A stretch of 40,456 nt of DNA from REEB48 sp964355085 (GTDB lineage: Bacteria > Patescibacteriota > Minisyncoccia > UBA6257 > 02-FULL-45-10c): assembly GCA_964355085.1 (NCBI GenBank), contig CAYHBW010000006.1:1-40456 (forward strand). The letters are read 5' to 3'. How positions within the stretch are numbered: position 1 is the stretch's first letter; each line of letters begins with the position of its first letter. The notes under the pieces were generated by a model. It saw only the letters and a program-made list of their open reading frames with translations, searched no databases and had not been told where the DNA came from. The translations under genes and the position numbers were made by a program. Shown here one piece after another: positions 24,827-31,247 of the stretch.

Positions 24827-25286
24827 ATGAGTAGTTCTGAATCGAAAGCTGTAAATCTTAAAGTCTTTGTAATATCTATTTTAGCCAATAATAACGCGGA
24901 AAGCCAATTGATGAGAAAGCTGTCTGATTCGTACGGATGAGGCCATCGGCCGTAGTCTATAAGCGAGGCGTAGGCGGCTTCGATAGCAGTTCAGAGAATT
25001 CCGGTATTAACCTATATTTCCCCCTCTATGCGAAGATTATCTTTTGTCGGGAAACTATAAAATTCTGTATCTTCCTCCAAAACGAGGATTTTATCTCATT
25101 GAGGAAACTGCCGGAGTCCTGCCTGCGGCGGGATGAGGCGTAGGCGGCTCCGATAGTAGTTCGGAGAACGCCGGTTCCGCAATGAGATAAAGTCCGAGCG
25201 CAACTTATTAACAATTTTCCTTGTGATAAGGGCGTTTGTGGAGTATTTTTAGGATAATGTCCCTTAGTGAAACTTCGGTGCAGATT
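24827..25286. other. gene-free region with paired repeats
   Basis: About 460 bp between the yebC start and the GIY-YIG gene contain no convincing ORF or tRNA. They hold a diverged 41-bp direct repeat (24965-25005 and 25135-25175), an inverted repeat (25091-25100 with 25181-25190) around the second copy, and the left arm of the GIY-YIG element. Confidence 0.6.
24965..25175. repeat. diverged 41-bp direct repeat pair
   Basis: 24965-25005 and 25135-25175 start GAGGCGTAGGCGGCT and end CCGGT, with 36 of 41 positions equal by eye. The second copy folds (CTCCGA with TCGGAG). It lies inside a larger inverted repeat whose arms are TTATCTCATT (25091-25100) and AATGAGATAA (25181-25190), with flanking similarity. 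Confidence 0.65.
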
Positions 25287-25589
25287 ATGTTCCATTACAT
25301 CTATATATTACGAAGCAGGTCATCCGATGAATTTTATACTGGTTATACCGAGGATTTGCGGAGGAGATTCAAAGAACATAATCAGGGATTAAATTTTTCG
25401 ACTAAGGCGCATAGGCCTTGGCAGTTGATACATTATGAAGCTTATTTAAATGAAAAAGACGCTAAGCGCAGAGAAAAATATCTTAAAACCGGACAAGGCC
25501 AGAGATTATGGAAGCGCCTGATAAAAGAATTTATTTATGAACAAAAATTAAAGTCGAAAAATTAACCGAAGTTCTACTAAGGGATAATG
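25252..25589. mobile_element. GIY-YIG gene framed by inverted and direct repeats
   Basis: CCCTTAGTGAAACTTCGGT (25261-25279) is repeated as an inverted copy at 25565-25583 (17 of 19). Outside and overlapping are direct copies of GGATAATG (25252-25259 and 25582-25589), which look like a target duplication. The right copy includes the start codon of the PilB-like gene. The frame therefore looks like an insertion at the start of that gene. Confidence 0.6.
25287..25565 (+). CDS. GIY-YIG nuclease family protein
   Basis: The 92-residue product is a minimal GIY-YIG (UvrC N-terminal/URI-like) domain. The first strand HYIYILRSRSSDEFYTGYTE carries the YIY...TGYT form of the motif (~residues 3-22), followed by the catalytic-arginine helix DLRRRFKEHN, the RPWQLIHYEAY strand with a glutamate, and AKRREKYLKTGQGQRLWKRL. 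I choose the ATG at 25287 because it gives the usual MFHYIYIL start. In-frame TTG 25236 and ATG 25257 lie in or before the left repeat arm. Such stand-alone domains are common in CPR and Bacteroidetes, and their role is unclear. It lies in an inverted-repeat frame. Confidence 0.9.
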   Translation: MFHYIYILRSRSSDEFYTGYTEDLRRRFKEHNQGLNFSTKAHRPWQLIHYEAYLNEKDAKRREKYLKTGQGQRLWKRLIKEFIYEQKLKSKN

Positions 25590-27263
25590 GCTCGGGATGA
25601 GAGTTCCAAATTAAAGAGTATTCTGGATAAAACCCGCAAAGAAGCGGAAGAGCGGGATGCAGAGCGTCGGGCGCTGGCTGCAGGTGTTTTATATGTGGAT
25701 TTGGCCATTCAGCCGGTTGAAACCGATGCTTTAGAGCTCATTCCAGAGGATAAAGCGAAGGAATTGAAGGTGGCCGCCATCGAAAAAAAAGGAGACAATG
25801 TGGTTTTTGTGGCTTTGGATCCGGTCTCTACCGGGACGAAAAAAATAATCAGGGAGCTTGAGCTGAAGGGTAATAAACTGAAGGTTTTCGGCGTATCCCA
25901 ATCCAGTCTTAATCGGGTCTGGGATTTTTACAGATATGTTTCCAAAAAAACCGCCTCAATCACTGGGCGGATAGATGTCGATAAGGAGCGGATGGAAGGG
26001 CTCATGTCCAAGCTTGTGAACCTTGAGCTTGTCAGGGCGGAAATCGATAATTTCGATTTCCGGAAATTTCCCACCGCCCAAATTCTCGAAATAGTTCTCG
26101 CCGGCGCTTTGAAAAATCGGTCATCGGATGTTCATTTCGAGCCGGTGCGCGGATCAGTCAAGCTCCGTTACCGGATAGACGGAGATCTGCACGATGTCCT
26201 TTCCGACCTGAAAAGTGCGCTTTATGGACAGATTATTTCCAGGATAAAACTTCTTTCCAGTCTGAAGCTCAATATCCGGGATGAGGCGCAGGATGGAAGA
26301 TTCACTATCGGCTTGGGAAAAAAGGATATTGAAATGCGCGTCGCGGTGGCTCCGTCCGAGTTCGGCGAAGTCATTGTCATGCGCGTTCTTGATCCGGACG
26401 CTATAAATTTGAGCATGAATGATCTCGGATTCCGCAACGACGACCTTGCCATCGTGGAAAAAGAGCTGAACCGGCCGAACGGGATGATCCTCAATACCGG
26501 TCCGACCGGGTCCGGAAAAACCACGACTCTGTACGCTTTTTTGAAGCACAAAAGTTCCCCGGAAATAAAAATAATCACGATTGAAGATCCGATCGAATAC
26601 CATGTCTCCGGAATAGAGCAGACCCAGGTAGATGTCGAGGCAAACTATACTTTCGTGAACGGATTGAAGTCCCTCATGAGGCAGGACCCGGATGTTATCT
26701 TGATCGGCGAGGTGCGCGATAAGGAAACCGCGGAGATCGCCATCCAAGCCGCTTTGACCGGCCATTTGGTTTTTTCAACCATACATGCCAATGAGGCGGC
26801 CGGCGCCATACCGCGTCTTGTCGATCTCGGAGTGAAGCCGAACAGCATCGGTCCCGCGCTGAATCTGATAATCGCCCAGCGTCTGGTCAAGAGATTATGC
26901 GAGAAATGCAAAACGCCATCCGACAGGAATAAGGCGGTCGGCGAAATGATTGAAAAACTTCTGAAATCTCTTCCGGAAAGAGTGGATGTTTCTGTTTATG
27001 ATGATGCTGAATTATTCAAACCGAAGGGTTGTGACAGCTGCGGCGGTACCGGATTCCGCGGACGTATCGGAATTTATGAGCTGTTGCGCATCACAAAAGA
27101 AATAGAAGATCTCATGATAAAGGGTTCCGGGGAAATTGAAATAGGCGAATTCGCGGCCAAACAAGGAATAGTCACCATGCAGCAGGACGGATTGCTTAAG
27201 GTTCTTTCCGGAATCACAACGGTCGAAGAAGTGGAAAAAGTGACCGGTCCGGTGGATTTATAA
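25587..27263 (+). CDS. pilB: type II/IV secretion system ATPase, PilB/GspE family
   Basis: This cytoplasmic hexameric ATPase powers assembly of type IV pili or related filaments. The 558-residue chain has an N-terminal N1/N2-like domain (ALELIPEDKAKELKVAAIEK), then RSSDVHFEPVRGSVKLRYRI, DEAQDGRFTIGL, Walker A LNTGPTGSGKTTTLYAF (~residues 302-318), the Asp box TIEDPIEYHV, Walker B LMRQDPDVILIGEVRDKETA, the His box ALTGHLVFSTIHANEA, and a zinc-binding tetracysteine (CEKC and CDSCGGTGFRGRIGIYELL). It stands apart from other pilus genes in this window. Its start codon is touched by the repeat frame of the GIY-YIG element. GspE is the alternative name. Confidence 0.93.
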   Translation: MARDESSKLKSILDKTRKEAEERDAERRALAAGVLYVDLAIQPVETDALELIPEDKAKELKVAAIEKKGDNVVFVALDPVSTGTKKIIRELELKGNKLKVFGVSQSSLNRVWDFYRYVSKKTASITGRIDVDKERMEGLMSKLVNLELVRAEIDNFDFRKFPTAQILEIVLAGALKNRSSDVHFEPVRGSVKLRYRIDGDLHDVLSDLKSALYGQIISRIKLLSSLKLNIRDEAQDGRFTIGLGKKDIEMRVAVAPSEFGEVIVMRVLDPDAINLSMNDLGFRNDDLAIVEKELNRPNGMILNTGPTGSGKTTTLYAFLKHKSSPEIKIITIEDPIEYHVSGIEQTQVDVEANYTFVNGLKSLMRQDPDVILIGEVRDKETAEIAIQAALTGHLVFSTIHANEAAGAIPRLVDLGVKPNSIGPALNLIIAQRLVKRLCEKCKTPSDRNKAVGEMIEKLLKSLPERVDVSVYDDAELFKPKGCDSCGGTGFRGRIGIYELLRITKEIEDLMIKGSGEIEIGEFAAKQGIVTMQQDGLLKVLSGITTVEEVEKVTGPVDL

Positions 27264-27370
27264 TACCAACAAGATACTATGCGAACACTGCGAAATAAAT
27301 ATCGGATGATGAGATTCGGATTGAGAGATATTCGCGGTGTTCGTGATATTTTGCGCAGTTCGTCCGTATT
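27262..27370. mobile_element. gene-less relative of the GxxExxY inverted-repeat element
   Basis: The left end (AATACCAACAAGATACTATG, then CGAACACTGCGAAAT) aligns with the left arm at 2385-2421. The right end contains ATTCGCGGTGTTCG (27330-27343), identical to 2801-2814, and closes with CGTATT at 27365-27370. Only about 35 bp lie between. It starts on the stop codon of the PilB-like gene. It fits a MITE-like deletion derivative. Confidence 0.55.
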
Positions 27371-27389
27371 AAAAAAATATGATATGAAA

Positions 27390-27585
27390 TAAAAAAATAG
27401 AAAGCTTTGTTCTGTGGGCAAAGATCCCGTCAGGGAAAAAAGTGGAACTTTCCTAAAATAAATTTTAGAAAAGGTTAGAATTATTCTGAGGAGTGGCCTC
27501 GCCTGAGCCAAGCCATCCATCAAGAAGCAATTCCCGCCCACAGAACAAAACTTTCTATTTCTAAGGAGAACGCTATCACTAAATT
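27390..27585 (-). ncRNA. ssrS: putative 6S-like regulatory RNA
   Basis: On the minus strand, a 24-bp closing stem (27536-27559 with 27396-27419, one G-U pair) encloses about 116 nt. Inside are a large unpaired region, a small CCC-UGAC-GGG hairpin on the 3' side, and an apical AU-rich stem (AACCTTTTCTAAAAT with ATTTTAGGAAAGTT). A run of seven T follows the stem on this strand. A promoter, TTGACA-17-TATGCT, lies just upstream. The closing stem, central bubble with a 3'-side hairpin, apical stem and length of about 165-195 nt suit 6S RNA, which binds RNA polymerase. No sequence motif proves this, and the symbol is tentative. Confidence 0.45.
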
Positions 27586-27591
27586 ATAGAT

Positions 27592-27620
27592 AGCATATCA
27601 TAAAAAAAAGAACTTGTCAA
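27592..27620 (-). promoter_or_regulatory. promoter of the 6S-like RNA
   Basis: On the minus strand, TTGACA (27615-27620, perfect -35) and TATGCT (27592-27597), 17 bp apart. A TATAAT also occurs at 27583-27588 but without a fitting -35. Confidence 0.55.
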
Positions 27621-27657
27621 TACCCGGTCCGTCTGCGTCTTTTTGCGGGATTTTCCC

Positions 27658-27735
27658 GAAAAAAAGAACCTGCGCGGGTAAGTTCTTTATGCCAACCGCC
27701 GTTCTTCCGATGTTTCTCGGAAACGCGTTCTTACT
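27658..27735 (-). ncRNA. possible small structured RNA upstream of the 6S-like gene
   Basis: Minus-strand reading shows a TATATATAAT box (27739-27748) and a TTCCGA-loop-TCGGAA hairpin (27705-27722). A closing AAGAAC/GTTCTT pairing (27727-27732 with 27664-27669) is followed by seven T. It would be about 75 nt. The -35 (TTGACC) is only 14 bp from the -10, so promoter support is weak. It does not show the SRP RNA tetraloop motif, and the class is unknown. Confidence 0.3.
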
Positions 27736-27807
27736 ATGATTATATATAACCATATTTTGGTCAAGTCCGCCGTTTCTTCATTGCGAGCTCAACGAAGCAA
27801 TCCAGTT

Positions 27808-27880
27808 GTCATTCCCGCCAGTGGGCGGATAAATTCCAGCGGGAATCCAGACCTGGATCCCGAATCAAGTTCGGGATGAC
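27808..27880. repeat. dispersed double-hairpin repeat, copy 2 (inverted)
   Basis: Read on the minus strand it gives GTCATCCCGAACTTGATTCG, then GGATCCAGGTCTGGATTCC, then a longer second hairpin ending GAATGAC. It is the same family as 23230-23287 in opposite orientation. The first stem differs from copy 1 but still pairs, a sign of selection or of constraint on folding. Confidence 0.8.
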
Positions 27881-27964
27881 ATGCTGTCACTTTATAAACT
27901 TTCAACTTTTAACTTTGAACTTATGACGTATTGTGATTAACCATCGGTAAGGTTTATTATATAA

Positions 27965-28123
27965 GTATGCCAGGTAGTAGAATTGCGAATGTTTCAAAGC
28001 AATTCGCGATTTAGTCTTCTGCCTGAGATGTGTCGTATAGCGCAGTTCGTAATATTAAATAACAAAACCTTGAAAGTATCTGCGAATTGCATCGCAGGAC
28101 TTACTATCCCGGTATGCCAGATA
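27965..28123. repeat. segment framed by direct repeats at the ruvB start
   Basis: GTATGCCAGGTA (27965-27976) and GTATGCCAGATA (28112-28123) match at 11 of 12 bases. The right copy is the beginning of ruvB. The 135 bp between contain a hairpin (ATTGCGAAT with ATTCGCGAT). This is what a small insertion with target duplication at the start codon would leave. Confidence 0.45.
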
Positions 28124-29121
28124 AAAAAAATGCCGTAAAAAAAGAAGATGACGGCCATATCGATCTCGCTTTAAGGCCGGGCACTTGGCAGGATTATATC
28201 GGACAGGAAAAAATAAAGAAAAATCTCCGGGTTATTCTTGATGCCGCCAGGAAAAGATCCGAATCCAGCGATCACATTCTTTTGTACGGTCAGGCAGGAC
28301 TTGGCAAGACCACTCTTGCTTATCTGGTGGCGAAAGAGATGAATGCGAATCTGAAAATCACCTCCGGACCGACGCTGGAAAAAATGGGAGACCTCGCGGC
28401 GATTTTAAGCAATCTTGAAAAAGGCGATGTGCTTTTCATCGATGAGGCGCATCGCCTGAATCATCAGATTGAGGAAGTGCTTTATCCGGCCCTGGAAAAC
28501 CGCAAGCTTCATCTCATTATCGGAAAAGGTCCGGGCGCGCGCACTTTTTCGCTTGATCTTCCTCCGTTCACTTTGATTCCCGCCACCACCCGCGCGAATC
28601 TTCTGTCCGGCCCGCTCCGTTCCCGCTTCGGCGCCTCATTCAAGCTTGATTTTTATACAGTTGAAGATATCGAGGATATTTTGGAGAGATCCGCCAAGCT
28701 TCTCGGCGTGACTGCCGAGCCGGCTGCGCTTTCGGCAATTGCCAAAGCTTCCCGATTTACTCCGCGAACGGCTAATCGTCTTTTAAAGCGCGCCCGTGAT
28801 TATTCCGAAGTGAATAATATGAGCGTCATCACCGAAGAGGCTGCAAAAAATACCTTGGAAATGCTGGAAGTCGATCATCTTGGTCTTGAGCCGACCGATC
28901 GCCAGCTTTTGTCCATAATCATCGATAAGTTCCATGGCGGTCCGGTCGGAATCCAGACTTTGGCCGCTGCTTTAAATGACGACCGCGGAATCATCGAAGA
29001 TGTCTATGAGCCGTATCTTATGAGTATCGGTCTTTTAAATCGCACGCCATCCGGGCGGCGCGTCACTTCAGACGGATACAAGCACCTCGGCTATAAAATT
29101 CCGGAAGGCGGAATGCTTTGA
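28114..29121 (+). CDS. ruvB: Holliday junction branch migration helicase RuvB
   Basis: RuvB is the AAA+ motor that, with RuvA, drives branch migration of Holliday junctions. The protein has LRPGTWQDYIGQEKIKKNLR, Walker A LLYGQAGLGKTTLAYLVA (~residues 55-72), Walker B DVLFIDEAHRLNHQIEEVLY, sensor 1 LIPATTRANLLSGPLRSRFG, an arginine-rich FTPRTANRLLKRARDY sensor 2 helix, and a C-terminal winged helix (GPVGIQTLAAALNDDRGIIE, YLMSIGLLNRTPSGRRVTSD). I start at the ATG at 28114 (335 residues), the standard length. A TTG at 28087 would add nine residues from repeat DNA. No Shine-Dalgarno site is seen. Confidence 0.96.
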   Translation: MPDKKNAVKKEDDGHIDLALRPGTWQDYIGQEKIKKNLRVILDAARKRSESSDHILLYGQAGLGKTTLAYLVAKEMNANLKITSGPTLEKMGDLAAILSNLEKGDVLFIDEAHRLNHQIEEVLYPALENRKLHLIIGKGPGARTFSLDLPPFTLIPATTRANLLSGPLRSRFGASFKLDFYTVEDIEDILERSAKLLGVTAEPAALSAIAKASRFTPRTANRLLKRARDYSEVNNMSVITEEAAKNTLEMLEVDHLGLEPTDRQLLSIIIDKFHGGPVGIQTLAAALNDDRGIIEDVYEPYLMSIGLLNRTPSGRRVTSDGYKHLGYKIPEGGML

Positions 29122-29129
29122 AATCAGTT

Positions 29130-29158
29130 TTGACTTATACAGATTTTTATTTTATATT
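29130..29158 (+). promoter_or_regulatory. promoter before the HD hydrolase gene
   Basis: TTGACT at 29130-29135 and TATATT at 29153-29158, 17 bp apart, lie about 28 bp before the ATG at 29187. An AGGAGGG ribosome-binding site follows, unusually strong for this window. Confidence 0.5.
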
Positions 29159-29186
29159 ATTTGCAGCAGTAATCAGGAGGGACTGA

Positions 29187-29783
29187 ATGGAATCCGGGAA
29201 GATGGGCAGGACGGAATTTGAATTATTGATAAAATTTTCAATTTCTCCTTCGGATTTCCGACGAGTGATGCGGGCTTACCAGCTTTCCAAGCACGGACAT
29301 AAAGGACAGAGTCGGGAAACCGGCGAGCGGTACTTTGAACATCCGAAAGCGGTGGCAGTCATATTGATTACGGAATTACGGATAACCGATCCTGATACGG
29401 TAATCGCGGCCCTGCTTCATGACATCCAGGAGGACTCTTTCATACTGACCTGGGAGGATATCGAGGATATTTTCGGGAAAGACATCGTCAGGTATGTCCG
29501 TGCCGTCACAAAAGAGCCGGGTAAGGATTATCTGGAGAATCTGCTGCGCGCTCCGACTTCGGCGCTTTTCGTCAAGCTGGCCGACCGCCTCCATAATCTT
29601 CGTACGCTTGAAGCTTGCCGGCCGGAAAAGAAGCTGAAGCAGATCAAGGAGACCCGGGAGAAATATATCCAGATCATGGAGGAGCTTCGCCGCCGTCTTC
29701 CGCAGAATGAGCTTTGGCGTTCATCATATTTGAAGGAGAAAATTTTCAGCGAATGCGACAAGCTGGAAAGAACTCTTATATAG
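29187..29783 (+). CDS. HD-domain protein, RelA/SpoT-type hydrolase (MESH1-like)
   Basis: The 198-residue protein is a stand-alone HD domain like the (p)ppGpp hydrolase half of SpoT. Key stretches are AYQLSKHGHKGQSRETGERY followed by FEHPKAVA (metal-binding His, ~residues 34-59), DPDTVIAALLHDIQEDSFIL with the HD pair (~72-91), IVRYVRAVTK and the LFVKLADRLHNLRTL motif with the final Asp (~130-145). It lacks the synthetase, TGS and ACT domains. It may cleave alarmones or another nucleotide, which the sequence cannot decide. A strong ribosome-binding site and its own promoter and terminator make it an independent gene. Confidence 0.85.
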   Translation: MESGKMGRTEFELLIKFSISPSDFRRVMRAYQLSKHGHKGQSRETGERYFEHPKAVAVILITELRITDPDTVIAALLHDIQEDSFILTWEDIEDIFGKDIVRYVRAVTKEPGKDYLENLLRAPTSALFVKLADRLHNLRTLEACRPEKKLKQIKETREKYIQIMEELRRRLPQNELWRSSYLKEKIFSECDKLERTLI

Positions 29784-29798
29784 CCCTTTAAGGGCTAT
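29780..29798 (+). terminator. intrinsic terminator after the HD hydrolase gene
   Basis: ATAGCCC and GGGCTAT form a 7-bp stem around TTTAA, followed by TTTATTTTT. The stem overlaps the stop codon. Confidence 0.75.
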
Positions 29799-29822
29799 TT
29801 TATTTTTGTTATTGTTAAAGCG

Positions 29823-30305
29823 ATGAAATCATTGCTTGTAAGATCAAAATCCCAGACGCAGAAAATTGCCACAAAGTTAGCGAGGCAGATATTAAAAGTA
29901 GATCCACTCAAGCGGGCAAGGATTCTGGCGCTTTCCGGAGATTTGGGTGCGGGAAAGACCACCTTCACTCAAGGATTCATAAAAGCGCTTGGCGTGAAGC
30001 ATCATGTTACGAGCCCGACTTTTTTGATTGTCCGCCGCTACAATATTCCGAATTATGAATTTTCTAAAACCCAAAACCTAAAAACTAAAACCTATCTAAA
30101 TGTTTATCATTTTGATTTATACCGCATTCATTCAATCGCGGAGATGGCACAGTTGCATTTCAAAAAAATCATCAACGATCCGCAGAATATCGTTTTGATC
30201 GAATGGCCGGAACGGATCGGAAAGTCCATTCCGAAATCCGCGCAGTGGATTTATTTCGAGCATGGAAGAAATATAAAAGAAAGGAGGATTGTAATTAAAA
30301 ATTAG
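29823..30305 (+). CDS. tsaE: tRNA threonylcarbamoyladenosine biosynthesis ATPase TsaE
   Basis: TsaE is the ATPase that works with TsaB and TsaD to make t6A at position 37 of ANN-decoding tRNAs. The 160 residues have Walker A ALSGDLGAGKTTFTQGFIKA (~residues 36-55), VTSPTFLIVRRYNIP, YHFDLYRIHS and VLIEWPERIG. Between the PTFLIV and YHFDLYR motifs, where homologues have a short loop, there is an additional EFSKTQNLKTKTYLN stretch encoded by A/C-rich repeats (30056-30100). This looks like an in-frame repeat insertion in a surface loop. All catalytic motifs are intact, so the protein should work. Confidence 0.93.
   Translation: MKSLLVRSKSQTQKIATKLARQILKVDPLKRARILALSGDLGAGKTTFTQGFIKALGVKHHVTSPTFLIVRRYNIPNYEFSKTQNLKTKTYLNVYHFDLYRIHSIAEMAQLHFKKIINDPQNIVLIEWPERIGKSIPKSAQWIYFEHGRNIKERRIVIKN
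30056..30100. repeat. in-frame CTAAAACC-type repeat inside tsaE
   Basis: The DNA contains CTAAAACCC, AAAACCTAAAAAC and TAAAACCTATCTAAA in a row, unlike the neighbouring codons, and encodes the extra loop between two conserved TsaE motifs. Confidence 0.5.
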
Positions 30306-30338
30306 TAGTTAGTAACTAGAATCTAGTAGAATTAGATT

Positions 30339-31199
30339 ATGAAAAAACTTCTTTTAATCGATGCGAATTCGCTGATTCACCGGTCGTTTCACGCCCTGCC
30401 TCCGCTTACCACGCCGAAGGGCGAGCCGATTAATGCGGTGTACGGACTTTCTTCCATATTGTTAAAGCTGGTCCGCGATCATAATCCGGATTATGTGGCT
30501 GCGGCTTTTGACCGTAAAGAACCGACTTTCCGCGATGCGATTTATTCAGAATATAAAGCCCATCGTCCGCCGACTGCCAACGAACTTATTTCCCAGCTGA
30601 TCGAGGCGCACAATACTTTTGAGAAGTTTGGTATCAAAGTCATGGAACAGGCAGGACTCGAGGCCGATGATATCGTCGGAACTCTGGCGGAGATGATGAA
30701 GAGAGAGCCGGATGTGAAAGTGATTATATTTTCCGGCGATAAAGATAATCTTCAATTGATTGATGGCGATAAAGTCGTGGTGGAGCTTCTGAAAACCGGA
30801 GTCAGCAAGACCGTGACATATAATGAGGCGCTGTTTTTGCAGGAATATGGATTTTCTCCGAGGCAGTTGGTGGATTATAAGGCATTGATCGGCGATACAT
30901 CGGATAATATTCCCGGTGTGACTGGAATCGGACCAAAAGGCGCGACCGATCTCATCAGGCAATACGGAACCGTGGAAAAAATTTACGAAGAAGTCGGATT
31001 GATTCCGAAAGAAGTTTTGCGTAAAAAACTGGAAGCCGGACGCGAGAGCGCTTTTCTTTCAAAAAAACTGGCGACTATAAAATGCGACGCCGATCTGCCG
31101 GTTACTTTGGAGGATTTTAAGCAGGTAGCTTTGGATAAGGAATCACTGAGAAAATATTTTGAGGAGCTTGGATTCAAGAGTTTGACAGAAAGATTATAA
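30339..31199 (+). CDS. polA: DNA polymerase I, 5'-3' exonuclease (FEN) domain as a separate gene
   Basis: This 286-residue protein is the N-terminal nuclease of DNA polymerase I, which removes RNA primers and flaps. It shows KKLLLIDANSLIHRSFHALP with the first catalytic Asp, VAAAFDRKEPTFRD, EQAGLEADDIVGTLAEMMKR, IFSGDKDNLQLID, and the helix-hairpin-helix part DYKALIGDTSDNIPGVTGIG. It ends KYFEELGFKSLTERL with a real stop, exactly at the domain boundary, instead of continuing into the polymerase. The polymerase half is 3.5 kb downstream. The last codons hold the -35 of the next gene's promoter. Confidence 0.93.
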   Translation: MKKLLLIDANSLIHRSFHALPPLTTPKGEPINAVYGLSSILLKLVRDHNPDYVAAAFDRKEPTFRDAIYSEYKAHRPPTANELISQLIEAHNTFEKFGIKVMEQAGLEADDIVGTLAEMMKREPDVKVIIFSGDKDNLQLIDGDKVVVELLKTGVSKTVTYNEALFLQEYGFSPRQLVDYKALIGDTSDNIPGVTGIGPKGATDLIRQYGTVEKIYEEVGLIPKEVLRKKLEAGRESAFLSKKLATIKCDADLPVTLEDFKQVALDKESLRKYFEELGFKSLTERL

Positions 31200-31210
31200 T
31201 TATATACTAT
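31182..31210 (+). promoter_or_regulatory. promoter of exported protein 1, embedded in the end of the polA nuclease gene
   Basis: TTGACA (31182-31187) and TACTAT (31205-31210), 17 bp apart. The -35 lies in the codons for LTE of the preceding gene. The shared TTTGACAGAAAGA is repeated at 31885 and 32451. Confidence 0.65.
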
Positions 31211-31247
31211 ATTTTCAGTTCTAAAAATGATTTGGTAAGGAGGAGAA

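Larger units (their letters stand above)
27264..28113. other. 850-bp protein-free region with RNAs and repeats
   Basis: Between the PilB-like gene and ruvB I see, in order, the gene-less inverted-repeat element, a 6S-like RNA on the minus strand, a second possible small RNA on the minus strand, a CATTGCGAG...GAAGCAATCC repeat (27779-27806), a double-hairpin repeat, an AAACTTTCAACTTTTAACTT repeat (27897-27916) and a direct-repeat-framed segment abutting ruvB. No credible protein gene. Confidence 0.6.

Noticed and set aside
24827..25286. tRNA gene or small ORF in the gap after yebC
   Set aside because: No T-loop, cloverleaf or CCA end could be traced, and the only frames are short and made of repeat DNA.
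27074..27541. Minus-strand frame overlapping the end of pilB and the 6S-like RNA
   Set aside because: It starts inside the RNA stem at a GTG, runs antisense into pilB and has no family resemblance. The RNA explanation is better.
27390..27585. RNase P RNA, tmRNA or SRP RNA as identity of the structured RNA
   Set aside because: It lacks the conserved RNase P core, tRNA-like tmRNA ends and the GGAA-capped SRP helix. Size and shape fit 6S better.
28087..28113. Nine-residue N-terminal extension of RuvB from TTG 28087
   Set aside because: The bases belong to the repeat-framed insertion, and the ATG at 28114 gives the standard RuvB length.
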